From: CAUPWF01 sp964367685
GTDB lineage: Bacteria; Bacillota; Clostridia; Lachnospirales; Lachnospiraceae
Length of the DNA stretch: 64,000 nucleotides
Reading direction: 5' to 3'
Assembly: GCA_964367685.1 (NCBI GenBank)
Contig: CAYIYM010000001.1
Span: 169,474-233,473 of the forward strand
The translations under genes were made by a program, and so were the position numbers. The notes under the pieces are model-generated. The model did not search any database and had not been told where the DNA came from. It saw nothing but the letters and a program-made list of their open reading frames with translations. This document shows positions 8,175-17,748 of this stretch, piece by piece. Within the stretch, counting starts at the first letter, position 1. Each line of letters starts with the position of its first letter.

Positions 8175-8568
8175 TCTCATTCTCCTTCTCATATAACTGT
8201 GCTAATTTCTTTAATTCTCGATAGTATGGCTTCGAATCATGCTTTGCATCAATGTATTTTTCATTAAAATACATACCTGATAATATTCCACCAAAAACCA
8301 GTACAACTCCTAGTCCACTTAGTCCCGTTACTCCTAGCTCAATAATAGCCTCTATCGAGAAATCAGCTAAAATATCGTCTAATTTGTATAACAAATAAGC
8401 AACATATGCAATTACATATAAAATCGCAAACCATATTAATGTAATAATCACTTGCAAGCTAATATAGTCGAACTTAAAATAATTACTTATCTTAAGATCT
8501 GCTTTCTTTTTACCCTTTTCAAACATTTCCAATTTAGCCATCGTCATTATTCGTTCTTCGTTTATCAC
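8167..8568 (-). CDS. Small membrane protein with two helices, unknown function
   Basis: This 133-residue protein has two clear hydrophobic segments (about residues 37-62 and 78-100) flanked by charged ends. The start is a GTG with GAGGTGA four bases upstream; internal ATGs at codons 8 and 10 lack a site. Its end overlaps the next membrane-protein gene (ATGGATAG overlap), implying translational coupling, and the two probably form a complex. I recognise no family. Confidence 0.7.
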   Translation of the reverse strand: MINEERIMTMAKLEMFEKGKKKADLKISNYFKFDYISLQVIITLIWFAILYVIAYVAYLLYKLDDILADFSIEAIIELGVTGLSGLGVVLVFGGILSGMYFNEKYIDAKHDSKPYYRELKKLAQLYEKENENG

Positions 8569-8622
8569 TCGATCACCTCATTATTTTCTTACTTTTTCAC
8601 ATTATTCTTATTATATCAAATC

Positions 8623-9378
8623 TCAGAAACCTTGTCCAATACTTATAGTCAGGAACACAACCTTCTTGACTCCTGCTTGTCGCAATATCTTAGACACCTC
8701 ATGCAGAGTCGCTCCCGTTGTATAGATATCATCAATCAACAAAACAGTTTGAGGGTATTTATCTTTTTTATGAATTCCAAATACTCCTTTGAGATTTTTC
8801 TTTCTTCCCTTATTGTCTAAGTGTTTCTGAAAGCTTGTTTCTTCTTTTCTGTAAAGCAATTCTTTCTCATACAAAACGCCTTCATCCAACTCTTTGTGTA
8901 GTGCTTTTGCAAGTATCTCTGCTTGATTATATCCGCGCTTTCTTTCTCTGTGCTTGTGTAATGGAATCGGAATAATACAATCCACTTCCCACCGCTCTAT
9001 ATAGTCCGCAAAATACTCCATCCAAAGTTTTGCATATATTTCACTATAAGCTCTATGGTTATTATATTTAAATTTGTAAATTGAATTTTTCACTGCTCCT
9101 GTATGCAGCCAAATGCTTCTACCTTGAAAGAATGCATGTTTCTGATTGCAACAATCACTACAAAATTCCATTTCTATTTCTTCTAATTGTTTGCCACAAC
9201 ACATACATCTAGGCTCAGAAATCAAGGGCATTTTGCTTCGACATGTTTCGCATAATCCATAGGGATCTAACTTGCCACAAAGGATACACGAAGTAGGATA
9301 GCATAATTCCAGAATTAAATTACGAAAAATCCTGAATCCGTTCTTCCAAACTTGTATAACGTTTTTGTTCATTTGCAT
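8623..9378 (-). CDS. comFC: ComF-family phosphoribosyltransferase-like protein
   Basis: This 251-residue protein belongs to the ComFC/GntX group linked to DNA uptake and repair. An N-terminal zinc finger has paired CxxC motifs (CILCG, CETC, CMCCG, CSDCC; residues about 30-80). The C-terminal phosphoribosyltransferase-like domain carries the PRPP loop VLLIDDIYTTGATL and the RGYNQAEILA motif typical of the family. The frame begins inside recD2 and overlaps it by 59 bases; the ribosome site is weak (AGAGATGA), so the start could lie further downstream, although the family usually begins shortly before the zinc finger. It is probably expressed with recD2. Confidence 0.88.
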   Translation of the reverse strand: MQMNKNVIQVWKNGFRIFRNLILELCYPTSCILCGKLDPYGLCETCRSKMPLISEPRCMCCGKQLEEIEMEFCSDCCNQKHAFFQGRSIWLHTGAVKNSIYKFKYNNHRAYSEIYAKLWMEYFADYIERWEVDCIIPIPLHKHRERKRGYNQAEILAKALHKELDEGVLYEKELLYRKEETSFQKHLDNKGRKKNLKGVFGIHKKDKYPQTVLLIDDIYTTGATLHEVSKILRQAGVKKVVFLTISIGQGF

Positions 9379-11527
9379 TTGATATCATCTCTTGAAAAGT
9401 TCTTTCTTCCCCTACTATTGTTACGCATTTTCTCGCACGAGTAACTGCAGTATATAATAAATTTCTATTAAATAGTAGTCTTGGCCCTGTAAGTAATGGA
9501 ATCACAACCGCTGGATATTCGCTTCCTTGTGACTTATGAATTGTAATTGCATAAGCATGCTCCAATTCATCCAACAATTTAAATGGATATTTTACTTTTT
9601 TAGTTTCTTCATACGTAACTTCTACTGTTTCATCATACGTATTGATTCCCGTAATTATCCCTACATCTCCATTAAACACACCTAATCCTTTATCTACAAC
9701 CAACCCGAATTTAGTGGAAACCTCCCATTCCAACTGATAATTATTCTTAATTTGCATCACTTTATCACCTAACCTGAAGATCCGCTCCCCTATCTGCTTT
9801 TCAGGTTTCTTTTTATCTTCTGGGTTTAAGTATTCTTGTAATATCTTATTCAATCGCTCTACACCAAGTAACCCTTTTCTCATTGGTGTTAGCACTTGTA
9901 TTTCATTTTGAGGTGCCCCTACATATTTAGGCATCTTGTCCTTTATAAGTTGGATCACAATGCTGATGATCACATTAGCCTCTTGTCGTTTCAAAAAGAA
10001 AAAATCCTTGCTTTTATTATCCGCAATTACCATCTCTCCATTGTTTATCTTATGTGCATTCATGATAATATCGCTTTCACTAGCTTGCCTAAAGATCTTC
10101 GATAAATGTACAACTGTAAAAATATTTGAATCAATAATATCTTTTAATACGCTTCCCGGTCCCACACTTGGAAGCTGATTACGATCACCAACAAGAATTA
10201 ATCTTGTACCAGGCACAATTGCAGCAAGCAATGCATGAATCAACGGTAAATCTACCATAGACATTTCATCAATAATAATAACATCCGCTTCTAATGGATT
10301 CTGCATATTTCTCTGAAATCCACTACTTCCTTCTTCATCTGGATTTCCATTTACTTCTAACATTCTGTGGATTGTTCTTGCTTCAAATCCCGTTGCTTCA
10401 GTCATTCGTTTAGCTGCACGCCCCGTCGGAGCTGCAAGCAGAATGTCCATATTTTCTTGTTCAAAAAATTGAATCATTGCATTTATAGTGGTTGTTTTTC
10501 CTGTTCCTGGACCCCCTGTAACAATTAATAATCCATTTTGAGCCGCTGCGACTACTGCTTGATACTGCTTGTCATCTAATGACTGTTCCATCGACTTCTC
10601 TATCTGAGTCAACCTATATTCTATTGACACATTGGACATCTCATTCTTACTATTTAAATCATGAAGCATCTTTGCTGTATTCAATTCTAGATAATAATAG
10701 TGAGCAGGATAGACACGAGTATCCCATTCTTCCTTTTTCAACACTATTTTCTTCTCCATGGCTAAGTCCATCAAAAACTTCTCCATATCAATGGAATCTA
10801 CTTCCAATAATTGACTTGCCCTTGTTAATAAGGTTGATTGAGGAAGATATACATGTCCCTCCATGACACATTGATTTAATGTATAGAAAATACCACTTCG
10901 TATTCGAAATTCAGAATCAACTAGAATACCAACCTTACTGGCTATTTCGTCAGCAGTCTTAAATCCAAGTCCTTGTACATGATCTGCCATTTGATATGGG
11001 TTTTCCTGGACAACTTTATATACATTTTGTCCGTAATGCTGATAAATCTTCGCAGCTAAAGTTGTTGATATTCCATATTTTTGTAAAAAAATCATTGCAT
11101 TTCGCAAGTCTTTTTTCTCTTCCACTTGCTCCGCAATCTGTCGAGCCATTCTCGAACTAATTCCTTTTATTTCAGAAAGTCTTTCTGGTTCTTCTTCCAC
11201 AATTCGAAATGTATCTTCCTTGAATCTACGTACAATTCGACTTGCTAGAGCGGCCCCTACACCCTTAATTGCTCCAGAACCTAAATAACGCTCAATTGAG
11301 ATTATATCTTCTGGCTCTTTCACGCTATGATGCTCTACCTTAAATTGAGTGCCATATGCTGCATGATTAATATAATCACCTTCCATTTCTAGACGCTCAC
11401 CTTCGTTGATAAAAAGAAAGCTTCCCACACAAGTCACTTCTCCATCATCATTATTTATATTAAAAACGGTATAACCATTATCTTCATTTCTGTAAATAAT
11501 ATGCTCTACGTAACCAATAATTGTCAT
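9320..11527 (-). CDS. recD2: RecD2-type 5'-3' DNA helicase
   Basis: RecD2 is a superfamily 1B helicase acting alone, without RecBC, in repair and replication-stress tolerance. The 735-residue protein has the usual N-terminal extension with tandem helix-hairpin-helix motifs (GVGAALASRI and GISSRMARQI), then Walker A GGPGTGKTTT, Walker B IIIDEMSM, and the C-terminal motifs YAITIHKSQGSE and LLYTAVTRARK. The start was moved to the ATG at 11527, which has AAAGGG six bases upstream; the longest frame begins with an unlikely TTG. It follows the mreB terminator and overlaps comFC. Confidence 0.96.
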   Translation of the reverse strand: MTIIGYVEHIIYRNEDNGYTVFNINNDDGEVTCVGSFLFINEGERLEMEGDYINHAAYGTQFKVEHHSVKEPEDIISIERYLGSGAIKGVGAALASRIVRRFKEDTFRIVEEEPERLSEIKGISSRMARQIAEQVEEKKDLRNAMIFLQKYGISTTLAAKIYQHYGQNVYKVVQENPYQMADHVQGLGFKTADEIASKVGILVDSEFRIRSGIFYTLNQCVMEGHVYLPQSTLLTRASQLLEVDSIDMEKFLMDLAMEKKIVLKKEEWDTRVYPAHYYYLELNTAKMLHDLNSKNEMSNVSIEYRLTQIEKSMEQSLDDKQYQAVVAAAQNGLLIVTGGPGTGKTTTINAMIQFFEQENMDILLAAPTGRAAKRMTEATGFEARTIHRMLEVNGNPDEEGSSGFQRNMQNPLEADVIIIDEMSMVDLPLIHALLAAIVPGTRLILVGDRNQLPSVGPGSVLKDIIDSNIFTVVHLSKIFRQASESDIIMNAHKINNGEMVIADNKSKDFFFLKRQEANVIISIVIQLIKDKMPKYVGAPQNEIQVLTPMRKGLLGVERLNKILQEYLNPEDKKKPEKQIGERIFRLGDKVMQIKNNYQLEWEVSTKFGLVVDKGLGVFNGDVGIITGINTYDETVEVTYEETKKVKYPFKLLDELEHAYAITIHKSQGSEYPAVVIPLLTGPRLLFNRNLLYTAVTRARKCVTIVGEERTFQEMISNANEQKRYTSLEERIQDFS

Positions 11528-11545
11528 TTGGTACCCTTTCTTTTG

Positions 11546-11580
11546 CACAAAAAACAGGAAAAGTTACTCCTTTCCCTGTT
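11546..11580 (-). terminator. Terminator after mreB
   Basis: On the minus strand, AACAGGGAAA pairs with TTTTCCTGTT around an 8-base loop and continues into TTTTTTG. It sits about 10 bases past the mreB stop and just before recD2, whose expression therefore needs its own promoter or readthrough. Confidence 0.85.
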
Positions 11581-11590
11581 AAGTACATTA

Positions 11591-12580
11591 TTAAAAACTT
11601 CTATTTCCACTAATAAATTCTATATATTGACCAGTGCCAATAGCCACGACCTTCATTGGTTCTTCTGCTGTCATGGTATTAATCCCTGTTCTTTCTTGAA
11701 TTAACTCTTCTAATCCTCGTAGCATAGCACCACCGCCAGTTAAAACAATTCCACGTTCCAATATATCCGCTGATAATTCTGGTGGTGTTTGCTCTAACAC
11801 ACTAATGATTGCATCAACAATTTGTCCTGTCACTTCTTTTAGCGCCTCTTCTGTTTCTTCAGAAGTAACCGTTACAATCTTAGGTAATCCAGAAACCACA
11901 TTTCGGCCTCTAACTTCCATCCCTTGCGAATCACCTTGAACAAATGTTGTACCTATTTTGATTTTAATATCTTCCGCAGTTCTTTCTCCAATCAAAAGAT
12001 TGTGTCTTCGCTTCATATATCGAACAATAGCTTCATCAAAATCATCACCTGCAATTTTAAGCGAAGTGTTGACAACTGTCCCACCTAGAGAAATCACAGC
12101 GATATCCGATGTTCCTCCCCCGATATCAACAATCATATTTCCACAAGGTTTTGCAATGTCAATGCCCGCACCAATTGCCGCTGCAACTGGCTCTTCAATC
12201 AAATGTACCTCGCGTGCACCTGCTGCATATGTAGCTTGCTCCACTGCATTTTTCTCAACTTCTGTAACACCCGATGGAACACAAATACTAATTTTGGGTT
12301 TCTTTAAGGTTCTTCGCCCCATGGCTTTCTGCACAAAATATTTAATCATTTTTTCAGTCACCGTATAATCTGAAATAACACCTTGACGTAGTGGTCGAAC
12401 TGCCACAATATTTCCAGGTGTACGTCCAATCATCAATCGTGCTTCTTCACCAATTGCCTTCACGGCATTTGTATCTCTATCATATGCAACTACTGAAGGT
12501 TCTTTTAATACCACGCCTTTTCCCTTAACATATACAAGGACACTCGCTGTCCCTAAATCTATTCCAATATCTGCCGACAT
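11591..12580 (-). CDS. mreB: Rod shape-determining protein MreB/Mbl
   Basis: This bacterial actin polymerises under the membrane and guides lateral wall synthesis. The 329-residue protein shows the actin-fold nucleotide motifs IGIDLGTASV (phosphate 1), VDIGGGTSDIAVI (phosphate 2) and LTGGGAMLRGLEEL (adenosine). EEPVAAAIGAGI is typical of MreB. The ATG at 12580 (MSADIGIDLG) follows GGAGG by 8 bases, so the eight extra upstream residues of the open frame are not used. No mreC or mreD follows, which suggests an Mbl/MreBH-like extra copy rather than the mreBCD operon member. A terminator follows. Confidence 0.95.
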   Translation of the reverse strand: MSADIGIDLGTASVLVYVKGKGVVLKEPSVVAYDRDTNAVKAIGEEARLMIGRTPGNIVAVRPLRQGVISDYTVTEKMIKYFVQKAMGRRTLKKPKISICVPSGVTEVEKNAVEQATYAAGAREVHLIEEPVAAAIGAGIDIAKPCGNMIVDIGGGTSDIAVISLGGTVVNTSLKIAGDDFDEAIVRYMKRRHNLLIGERTAEDIKIKIGTTFVQGDSQGMEVRGRNVVSGLPKIVTVTSEETEEALKEVTGQIVDAIISVLEQTPPELSADILERGIVLTGGGAMLRGLEELIQERTGINTMTAEEPMKVVAIGTGQYIEFISGNRSF

Positions 12581-12721
12581 ATATACTTCCTCCACACTTT
12601 CCATTATATCTTATATATCTATATATTATCTAATCACAAATTTGTTACTATTTTGTGATTCCTCTAATTTATGATAGTACTCCTTATATAGTATAATAAA
12701 ATTCAATTTAAATGAAAAGTA

Positions 12722-15544
12722 TTATTTTAATTTGTCTGCAATATATTTTCCTGTGTAGGATTTTTCACTTACAATTATTTGTTCTGGTGTCCCCTCTGCA
12801 ACTATAGTTCCACCTTTATCTCCACCCTCAGGACCTATGTCAATGATATAATCAGCCGTCTTAATAACATCCAAATTATGCTCAATCACAATAACAGTAT
12901 TGCCATCTGATGAAAGCCTTTGAATGATTTCTGTAAGTTTATGCACGTCTGCAAAATGTAAGCCTGTTGTCGGTTCATCTAATATATACACCGTTTTCCC
13001 TGTGCTTCTTTTGCTTAATTCTGTCGCTAATTTAATACGCTGTGCTTCCCCTCCAGACAACTGTGTAGACGGTTGACCTAATCGAATATAGCCCAAGCCT
13101 ACATCATTTAAGGTTTCCATCTTTCTCTTGATACTTGGTACATTTTCAAAAAAAGTACATGCTTCTTCCACTGTCATATGTAACACATCATAGATATTTT
13201 TCCCTTTATATCTTACGTCTAAAGTCTCTCGATTGTAACGTTTTCCCTTACAAACCTCACACGGTACATATACATCTGGTAAAAAATGCATTTCTATTTT
13301 TAAAATTCCATCTCCGCTACAAGCTTCACATCTACCTCCCTTTACATTGAAGCTAAAGCGTCCTTTTTTATATCCCTTCGCTTTTGCATCGGATGTAGCC
13401 GCAAATAAATCTCGTATCAAATCAAAAACTCCAGTGTAAGTAGCTGGATTCGACCTTGGCGTTCTACCAATTGGTGATTGGTCAATATTAATCACCTTGT
13501 CTACTTGTTCTAATCCTTCCACACTATCATGCTTTCCTGGAATTACTCTTGCTCGATTCAATTCCTTTGCCAATGTCTTATACAGAATTTCATTAACAAG
13601 AGAACTCTTACCCGAACCTGATACACCAGTTACGCAAGTCATGATGCCAAGAGGTATTTTCACATCTATATTTTTCAGATTGTTTTCACGCGCTCCACGT
13701 ATCTCTATAAATCCTATTCCCTCTTTTCTTACTTTGGGAACAGGTATTTCAATTTTCCCACTTAAGTATGCACCTGTAACAGATTTCTTATTTTTCATAA
13801 TTTGTTTGGCAGTACCCGTTGCAACAACTTCTCCACCATGTTCACCTGCTCCAGGCCCAATATCTACAATAAAATCTGCCTCCATCATAGTATCTTCGTC
13901 ATGCTCTACTACAATCAAAGTATTTCCTAATTCCTTAAGGTGCTTCAATGTTCCCAGTAATTTATCATTATCTCTCTGATGTAGTCCAATACTTGGTTCG
14001 TCCAATATATAAGCTACTCCTACAAGACCTGAACCGATTTGAGTAGCCAAACGAATCCTTTGAGCCTCGCCACCTGAAAGGCTTCCAGTAGCACGTCCCA
14101 AGTTTAAATAATCAAGACCTACATTAACAAGAAATCCTACTCTTGCTTTAATTTCTTTTAATATCTGATCTCCAATCAATAGCTGTGTTTCTGATAATTG
14201 TAATTCTTCTAGGAAAACTTGCAAAGTCTCTATCGAATAATTAGTTACTTCTGCAATATTCTTATCGCCTACGGTTACAGCAAGGGCACTCTTCTTAAGC
14301 CTTTGCCCATTACATTCGTGACAAGGGGTAATTCTCATATATGATTCATACTCTGCTTTTGATGATTCTGAAAACGTTTCTTTGTAACGTCGTTCAACAT
14401 TTCGTACCAAGCCCTCAAACGGAACATCGTAAACGCCTTCACCTCGTTGCCCTTTGTAGGACACTTTTAACTCTTTATCTCCAATTCCATTTATGATTAC
14501 ATCTTGAACATTCTTAGGATAATCTTTAAACGGTGTATTTAAATCAAAGTTGTACTCCTCACAAAGAGCTTGCAAAATAGCATTTGTAAAACTTCCTTTC
14601 TGATTACAAGATTGCCATCCCATAACGACAATCGCGCCTTCATTAATACTTAATCGTCTGTCTGGAATCATTAATTCTGCATCAAATTCCATCTTATATC
14701 CTAGTCCAAAACATTCAGGGCACGCACCAAATGGATTATTAAAGGAAAAGGTACGTGGCTCAATTTCTTCTATACTAATTCCACAATCTGCACATGAAAA
14801 ACTTTGACTAAATTGCAATGGTTCTCCATCAATTACATCCACAGTCATTAATCCTTCAGCCAAATGAAGTACATTTTCCACTGAGTCGCTTAAACGCTTT
14901 TCAATTCCTGGCTTAACAACCAAACGATCCACTACAATTTCAATATTGTGCTTTATATTTTTATCCAATTCAATTTCTTCAGAAAGTTCGTACAAATTAC
15001 CATTTACCAATGCACGTACATAACCACTCTTTCTTGCTCTTTCAAATAATTTCGCATGGGTTCCTTTTCTACCACGAACAACTGGCGCCAATAATTGAAT
15101 CTTTGTTCGCTCTGGTAATTCCATGATTTGGTCCACCATTTGATCCACTGTTTGCTTCATGATTACTTTCCCACATTCAGGACAATGTGGAATTCCTACT
15201 CTTGCATAGAGCAAACGAAAATAATCATAAATCTCAGTTACAGTTCCAACAGTTGATCTAGGATTTCGGTTCGTTGATTTTTGATCAATGGAAATGGCAG
15301 GCGACAACCCCTCGATACTCTCCACTTCTGGTTTTTCCATTCTACCAAGAAACTGACGCGCATAGGAAGACAAAGATTCCATATATCGTCTTTGCCCTTC
15401 TGCGTAAATTGTATCAAATGCTAAGGAAGATTTTCCCGAACCACTTAATCCTGTCAAAACTACCAAGGAATCTCTTGGTATGTCTAAATCTATATTCTTC
15501 AAGTTGTGCTCATTAGCACCACGTATTTTGATGTATTGCTTCAT
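12722..15544 (-). CDS. uvrA: Excinuclease ABC subunit A
   Basis: UvrA is the damage-recognising ATPase of nucleotide excision repair. At 940 residues it has normal length. Two ABC modules are visible: Walker A GLSGSGKSSLAF near residue 31 and GVSGSGKSSLVN near 640, each with an ABC signature (GSLSGGEAQRIRLA and TQLSGGEAQRIKLA). Zinc-binding CxxC pairs include CPECGK, CADCG, CHECNG, and CEACSGDG with CEVCKGKRY. The gene begins 33 bases after uvrB and shares its promoter. Confidence 0.98.
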   Translation of the reverse strand: MKQYIKIRGANEHNLKNIDLDIPRDSLVVLTGLSGSGKSSLAFDTIYAEGQRRYMESLSSYARQFLGRMEKPEVESIEGLSPAISIDQKSTNRNPRSTVGTVTEIYDYFRLLYARVGIPHCPECGKVIMKQTVDQMVDQIMELPERTKIQLLAPVVRGRKGTHAKLFERARKSGYVRALVNGNLYELSEEIELDKNIKHNIEIVVDRLVVKPGIEKRLSDSVENVLHLAEGLMTVDVIDGEPLQFSQSFSCADCGISIEEIEPRTFSFNNPFGACPECFGLGYKMEFDAELMIPDRRLSINEGAIVVMGWQSCNQKGSFTNAILQALCEEYNFDLNTPFKDYPKNVQDVIINGIGDKELKVSYKGQRGEGVYDVPFEGLVRNVERRYKETFSESSKAEYESYMRITPCHECNGQRLKKSALAVTVGDKNIAEVTNYSIETLQVFLEELQLSETQLLIGDQILKEIKARVGFLVNVGLDYLNLGRATGSLSGGEAQRIRLATQIGSGLVGVAYILDEPSIGLHQRDNDKLLGTLKHLKELGNTLIVVEHDEDTMMEADFIVDIGPGAGEHGGEVVATGTAKQIMKNKKSVTGAYLSGKIEIPVPKVRKEGIGFIEIRGARENNLKNIDVKIPLGIMTCVTGVSGSGKSSLVNEILYKTLAKELNRARVIPGKHDSVEGLEQVDKVINIDQSPIGRTPRSNPATYTGVFDLIRDLFAATSDAKAKGYKKGRFSFNVKGGRCEACSGDGILKIEMHFLPDVYVPCEVCKGKRYNRETLDVRYKGKNIYDVLHMTVEEACTFFENVPSIKRKMETLNDVGLGYIRLGQPSTQLSGGEAQRIKLATELSKRSTGKTVYILDEPTTGLHFADVHKLTEIIQRLSSDGNTVIVIEHNLDVIKTADYIIDIGPEGGDKGGTIVAEGTPEQIIVSEKSYTGKYIADKLK

Positions 15545-15577
15545 GTAAAATAACTCCTACTCTTTTCACTTTATCTA

Positions 15578-17566
15578 TTAATCATCTCGTTGTAATAATT
15601 GTTGTTTAATTTCAATCAATTGATCCCTAAGCTCGGCCGCCAATTCGAAATTCAATTCAGAAGCCGCCTTCTTCATCTGTTTCTCCATCTGCTTTCGTGC
15701 TTTTTCCAATTCTTTTTTACTCATTGCTTCTGGATCCATGCCATTTGTATGATCTTTTTCAGACACCTTCGTAGAAATTGCGATTAAATCTCTGACCGCT
15801 TTTTTTATGGTAGTTGGCGTAATACCATGTGCTTCATTATAAGCTTGTTGCACAGCTCTACGTCGTTTTGTTTCATCAATAGCTAATTGCATTGAATCTG
15901 TAATTTTATCTGCATACATAATTACGTGACCGTCAGCATTTCTTGCCGCTCGACCAATTGTTTGAATCAATGAAGTTTCCGATCGGAGGAATCCCTCTTT
16001 ATCTGCATCTAATATTGCAACCAAGGTAATTTCTGGAATATCCAATCCTTCTCTAAGTAAATTAATACCTACTAATACATCAAATACATCTAATCTCATA
16101 TCTCGAATGATTTCTGTTCGCTCTAGTGTATCAATATCTGAATGCAAATATTTAATTCTAATTCCGACTTCCCTCATGTAATCCGTTAAATCTTCCGCCA
16201 TTCTCTTCGTCAATGTCGTAATTAACACCTTATTCTTATTGGCAATCTCTTTCTTTACTTCCATCAACAAATCGTCTATCTGACCTTTAACTGGTCGCAC
16301 CTCTACTTCCGGGTCCAAAAGTCCTGTAGGACGAATCACTTGCTCCGCTCGAAGCATTTCATGTTCAAGTTCATACTTTCCTGGCGTAGCCGATACAAAG
16401 AGCACCTGATCTATCTTCTCTTCAAACTCTCCAAAATTTAATGGTCTATTATCTTTTGCGGATGGTAATCGAAAGCCAAAATCTACAAGGTTTGATTTTC
16501 TAGCTTGATCACCAGAATACATCCCGCCGATTTGTGGAATTGTCTTATGAGATTCGTCAATTAGAATTAGAAATTCATCTGGAAAGTAGTCGATTAAAGT
16601 TTGGGGCGGTTCCCCTGCTTTGGTTCCAATTAAATGTCTTGAATAATTTTCAATTCCAGAACAAAATCCTGTTTCTTTCATCATTTCGACATCGAAATTG
16701 GTACGTTCTTCAATCCGTTGTGCTTCAATTAGCTTGTCGCATTTCTTAAATTCAATAATTCGATCCTTCAATTCTAACTCAATAGCCTCTGTTGCACGCA
16801 ACATTTTATCTTGCGCCACTACATAATGTGAGGCCGGATAGATAGCTACATGATCCAACTGAATTTTCATTTCTCCTGTTAGTGCATCGATTTCTACAAT
16901 ACGTTCCACTTCGTCTCCAAAGAATTCCACACGAAATGCGATTGTTTCAGAATATGCTGGAAAAATATCAATGACATCTCCTTGTACACGAAATGTCCCT
17001 CTATGAAAATCCATTTCATTCCTCTCATATTGAATATCTATTAACTTTCTCACCACATCATCTCTATCTTTTTCCATTCCAGGACGAAGGGATATTACCA
17101 TTTCATGATAATCTATTGGACTTCCAAGTCCATAAATACATGAAACACTAGCAATTATAATTACATCTTCACGCTCAGCAAGGGCTGCAGTTGCAGAATG
17201 GCGTAATTTATCGATTTCATCATTGATTGATGAATCTTTCGCAATATACGTATCCGAGGAAGGAACATAAGCTTCCGGCTGATAGTAGTCATAGTAGGAA
17301 ACAAAATATTCCACCCTATTATTCGGAAAAAATTCCTTAAACTCACCGTAGAGTTGCGCCGCCAATGTTTTATTGTGTGCGATAATTAATGTAGGTTTGT
17401 TCAATTCATTAATTATATTTGCCATTGTAAATGTTTTACCAGACCCTGTAACTCCTAATAATGTTTGGCATTGGTTCCCTTCCTTAAACCCAGACACTAG
17501 CTCCTTGATCGCTAAAGGTTGATCTCCTGTTGGATCAAATTCTGATTGTAACTGAAAAATCCCCAT
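15578..17566 (-). CDS. uvrB: Excinuclease ABC subunit B
   Basis: UvrB is the helicase-like damage verifier of nucleotide excision repair, loaded by UvrA and recruiting UvrC. The 662-residue protein has Walker A GVTGSGKTFTMAN, the beta-hairpin region YYDYYQPEAYVPSSDTYI, helicase motifs LIDESH and IQTIGRAARN, and the C-terminal UvrC-binding UVR motif (ELNFELAAELRDQLIEIKQQ). The start is preceded by AGGAGG. It leads the uvrBA operon behind a consensus promoter with a probable LexA site. Confidence 0.98.
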   Translation of the reverse strand: MGIFQLQSEFDPTGDQPLAIKELVSGFKEGNQCQTLLGVTGSGKTFTMANIINELNKPTLIIAHNKTLAAQLYGEFKEFFPNNRVEYFVSYYDYYQPEAYVPSSDTYIAKDSSINDEIDKLRHSATAALAEREDVIIIASVSCIYGLGSPIDYHEMVISLRPGMEKDRDDVVRKLIDIQYERNEMDFHRGTFRVQGDVIDIFPAYSETIAFRVEFFGDEVERIVEIDALTGEMKIQLDHVAIYPASHYVVAQDKMLRATEAIELELKDRIIEFKKCDKLIEAQRIEERTNFDVEMMKETGFCSGIENYSRHLIGTKAGEPPQTLIDYFPDEFLILIDESHKTIPQIGGMYSGDQARKSNLVDFGFRLPSAKDNRPLNFGEFEEKIDQVLFVSATPGKYELEHEMLRAEQVIRPTGLLDPEVEVRPVKGQIDDLLMEVKKEIANKNKVLITTLTKRMAEDLTDYMREVGIRIKYLHSDIDTLERTEIIRDMRLDVFDVLVGINLLREGLDIPEITLVAILDADKEGFLRSETSLIQTIGRAARNADGHVIMYADKITDSMQLAIDETKRRRAVQQAYNEAHGITPTTIKKAVRDLIAISTKVSEKDHTNGMDPEAMSKKELEKARKQMEKQMKKAASELNFELAAELRDQLIEIKQQLLQRDD

Positions 17567-17598
17567 AAATTTATCGCCTCCTTTTCATATGATACTGA

Positions 17599-17627
17599 AT
17601 TATAACACACTCATTCTTCTATTGCAA
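17599..17627 (-). promoter_or_regulatory. Sigma-A promoter of uvrBA
   Basis: Minus strand TTGCAA, a 17-base spacer, then TATAAT (-10 at 17599-17604, -35 at 17622-17627). The predicted transcription start is about 25 bases upstream of the uvrB ATG. Confidence 0.75.
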
Positions 17628-17637
17628 TCTAACAAAC

Positions 17638-17650
17638 GTACATTTGTTCG
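17638..17650 (-). promoter_or_regulatory. Probable LexA (SOS) operator upstream of uvrBA
   Basis: The minus strand reads CGAACAAATGTAC, one mismatch from the Gram-positive SOS core GAAC-N4-GTTC, within a larger near-palindrome ACAAATGTACGTTTGT. It lies 10 bases upstream of the -35 hexamer of the uvrB promoter. DNA-damage control of uvrBA by LexA is standard in Firmicutes; the site itself is a motif match only. Confidence 0.55.
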
Positions 17651-17665
17651 CCTTAATCAATAAAT

Positions 17666-17710
17666 AAGAGGCATTGCAATTAGATAGTCATCTACATCAC
17701 AACACCTCTT
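17666..17710 (-). terminator. Hairpin after the AGCS symporter, probable terminator
   Basis: AAGAGGTGTTG pairs with CAATGCCTCTT through two G-U wobbles around a 23-base loop, 38 bases past the symporter stop. Only ATTTATT follows, so termination strength is doubtful. Confidence 0.45.
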
Positions 17711-17748
17711 ACTGGTATACGATTATTTTCTTTTAATTCTTTACTTCT

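Noticed and set aside
12632..12661. Hairpin AATCACAAA / TTTGTGATT downstream of uvrA
   Set aside because: There is no uridine run on either strand and the loop is AT-rich, so I could not support a terminator or operator.
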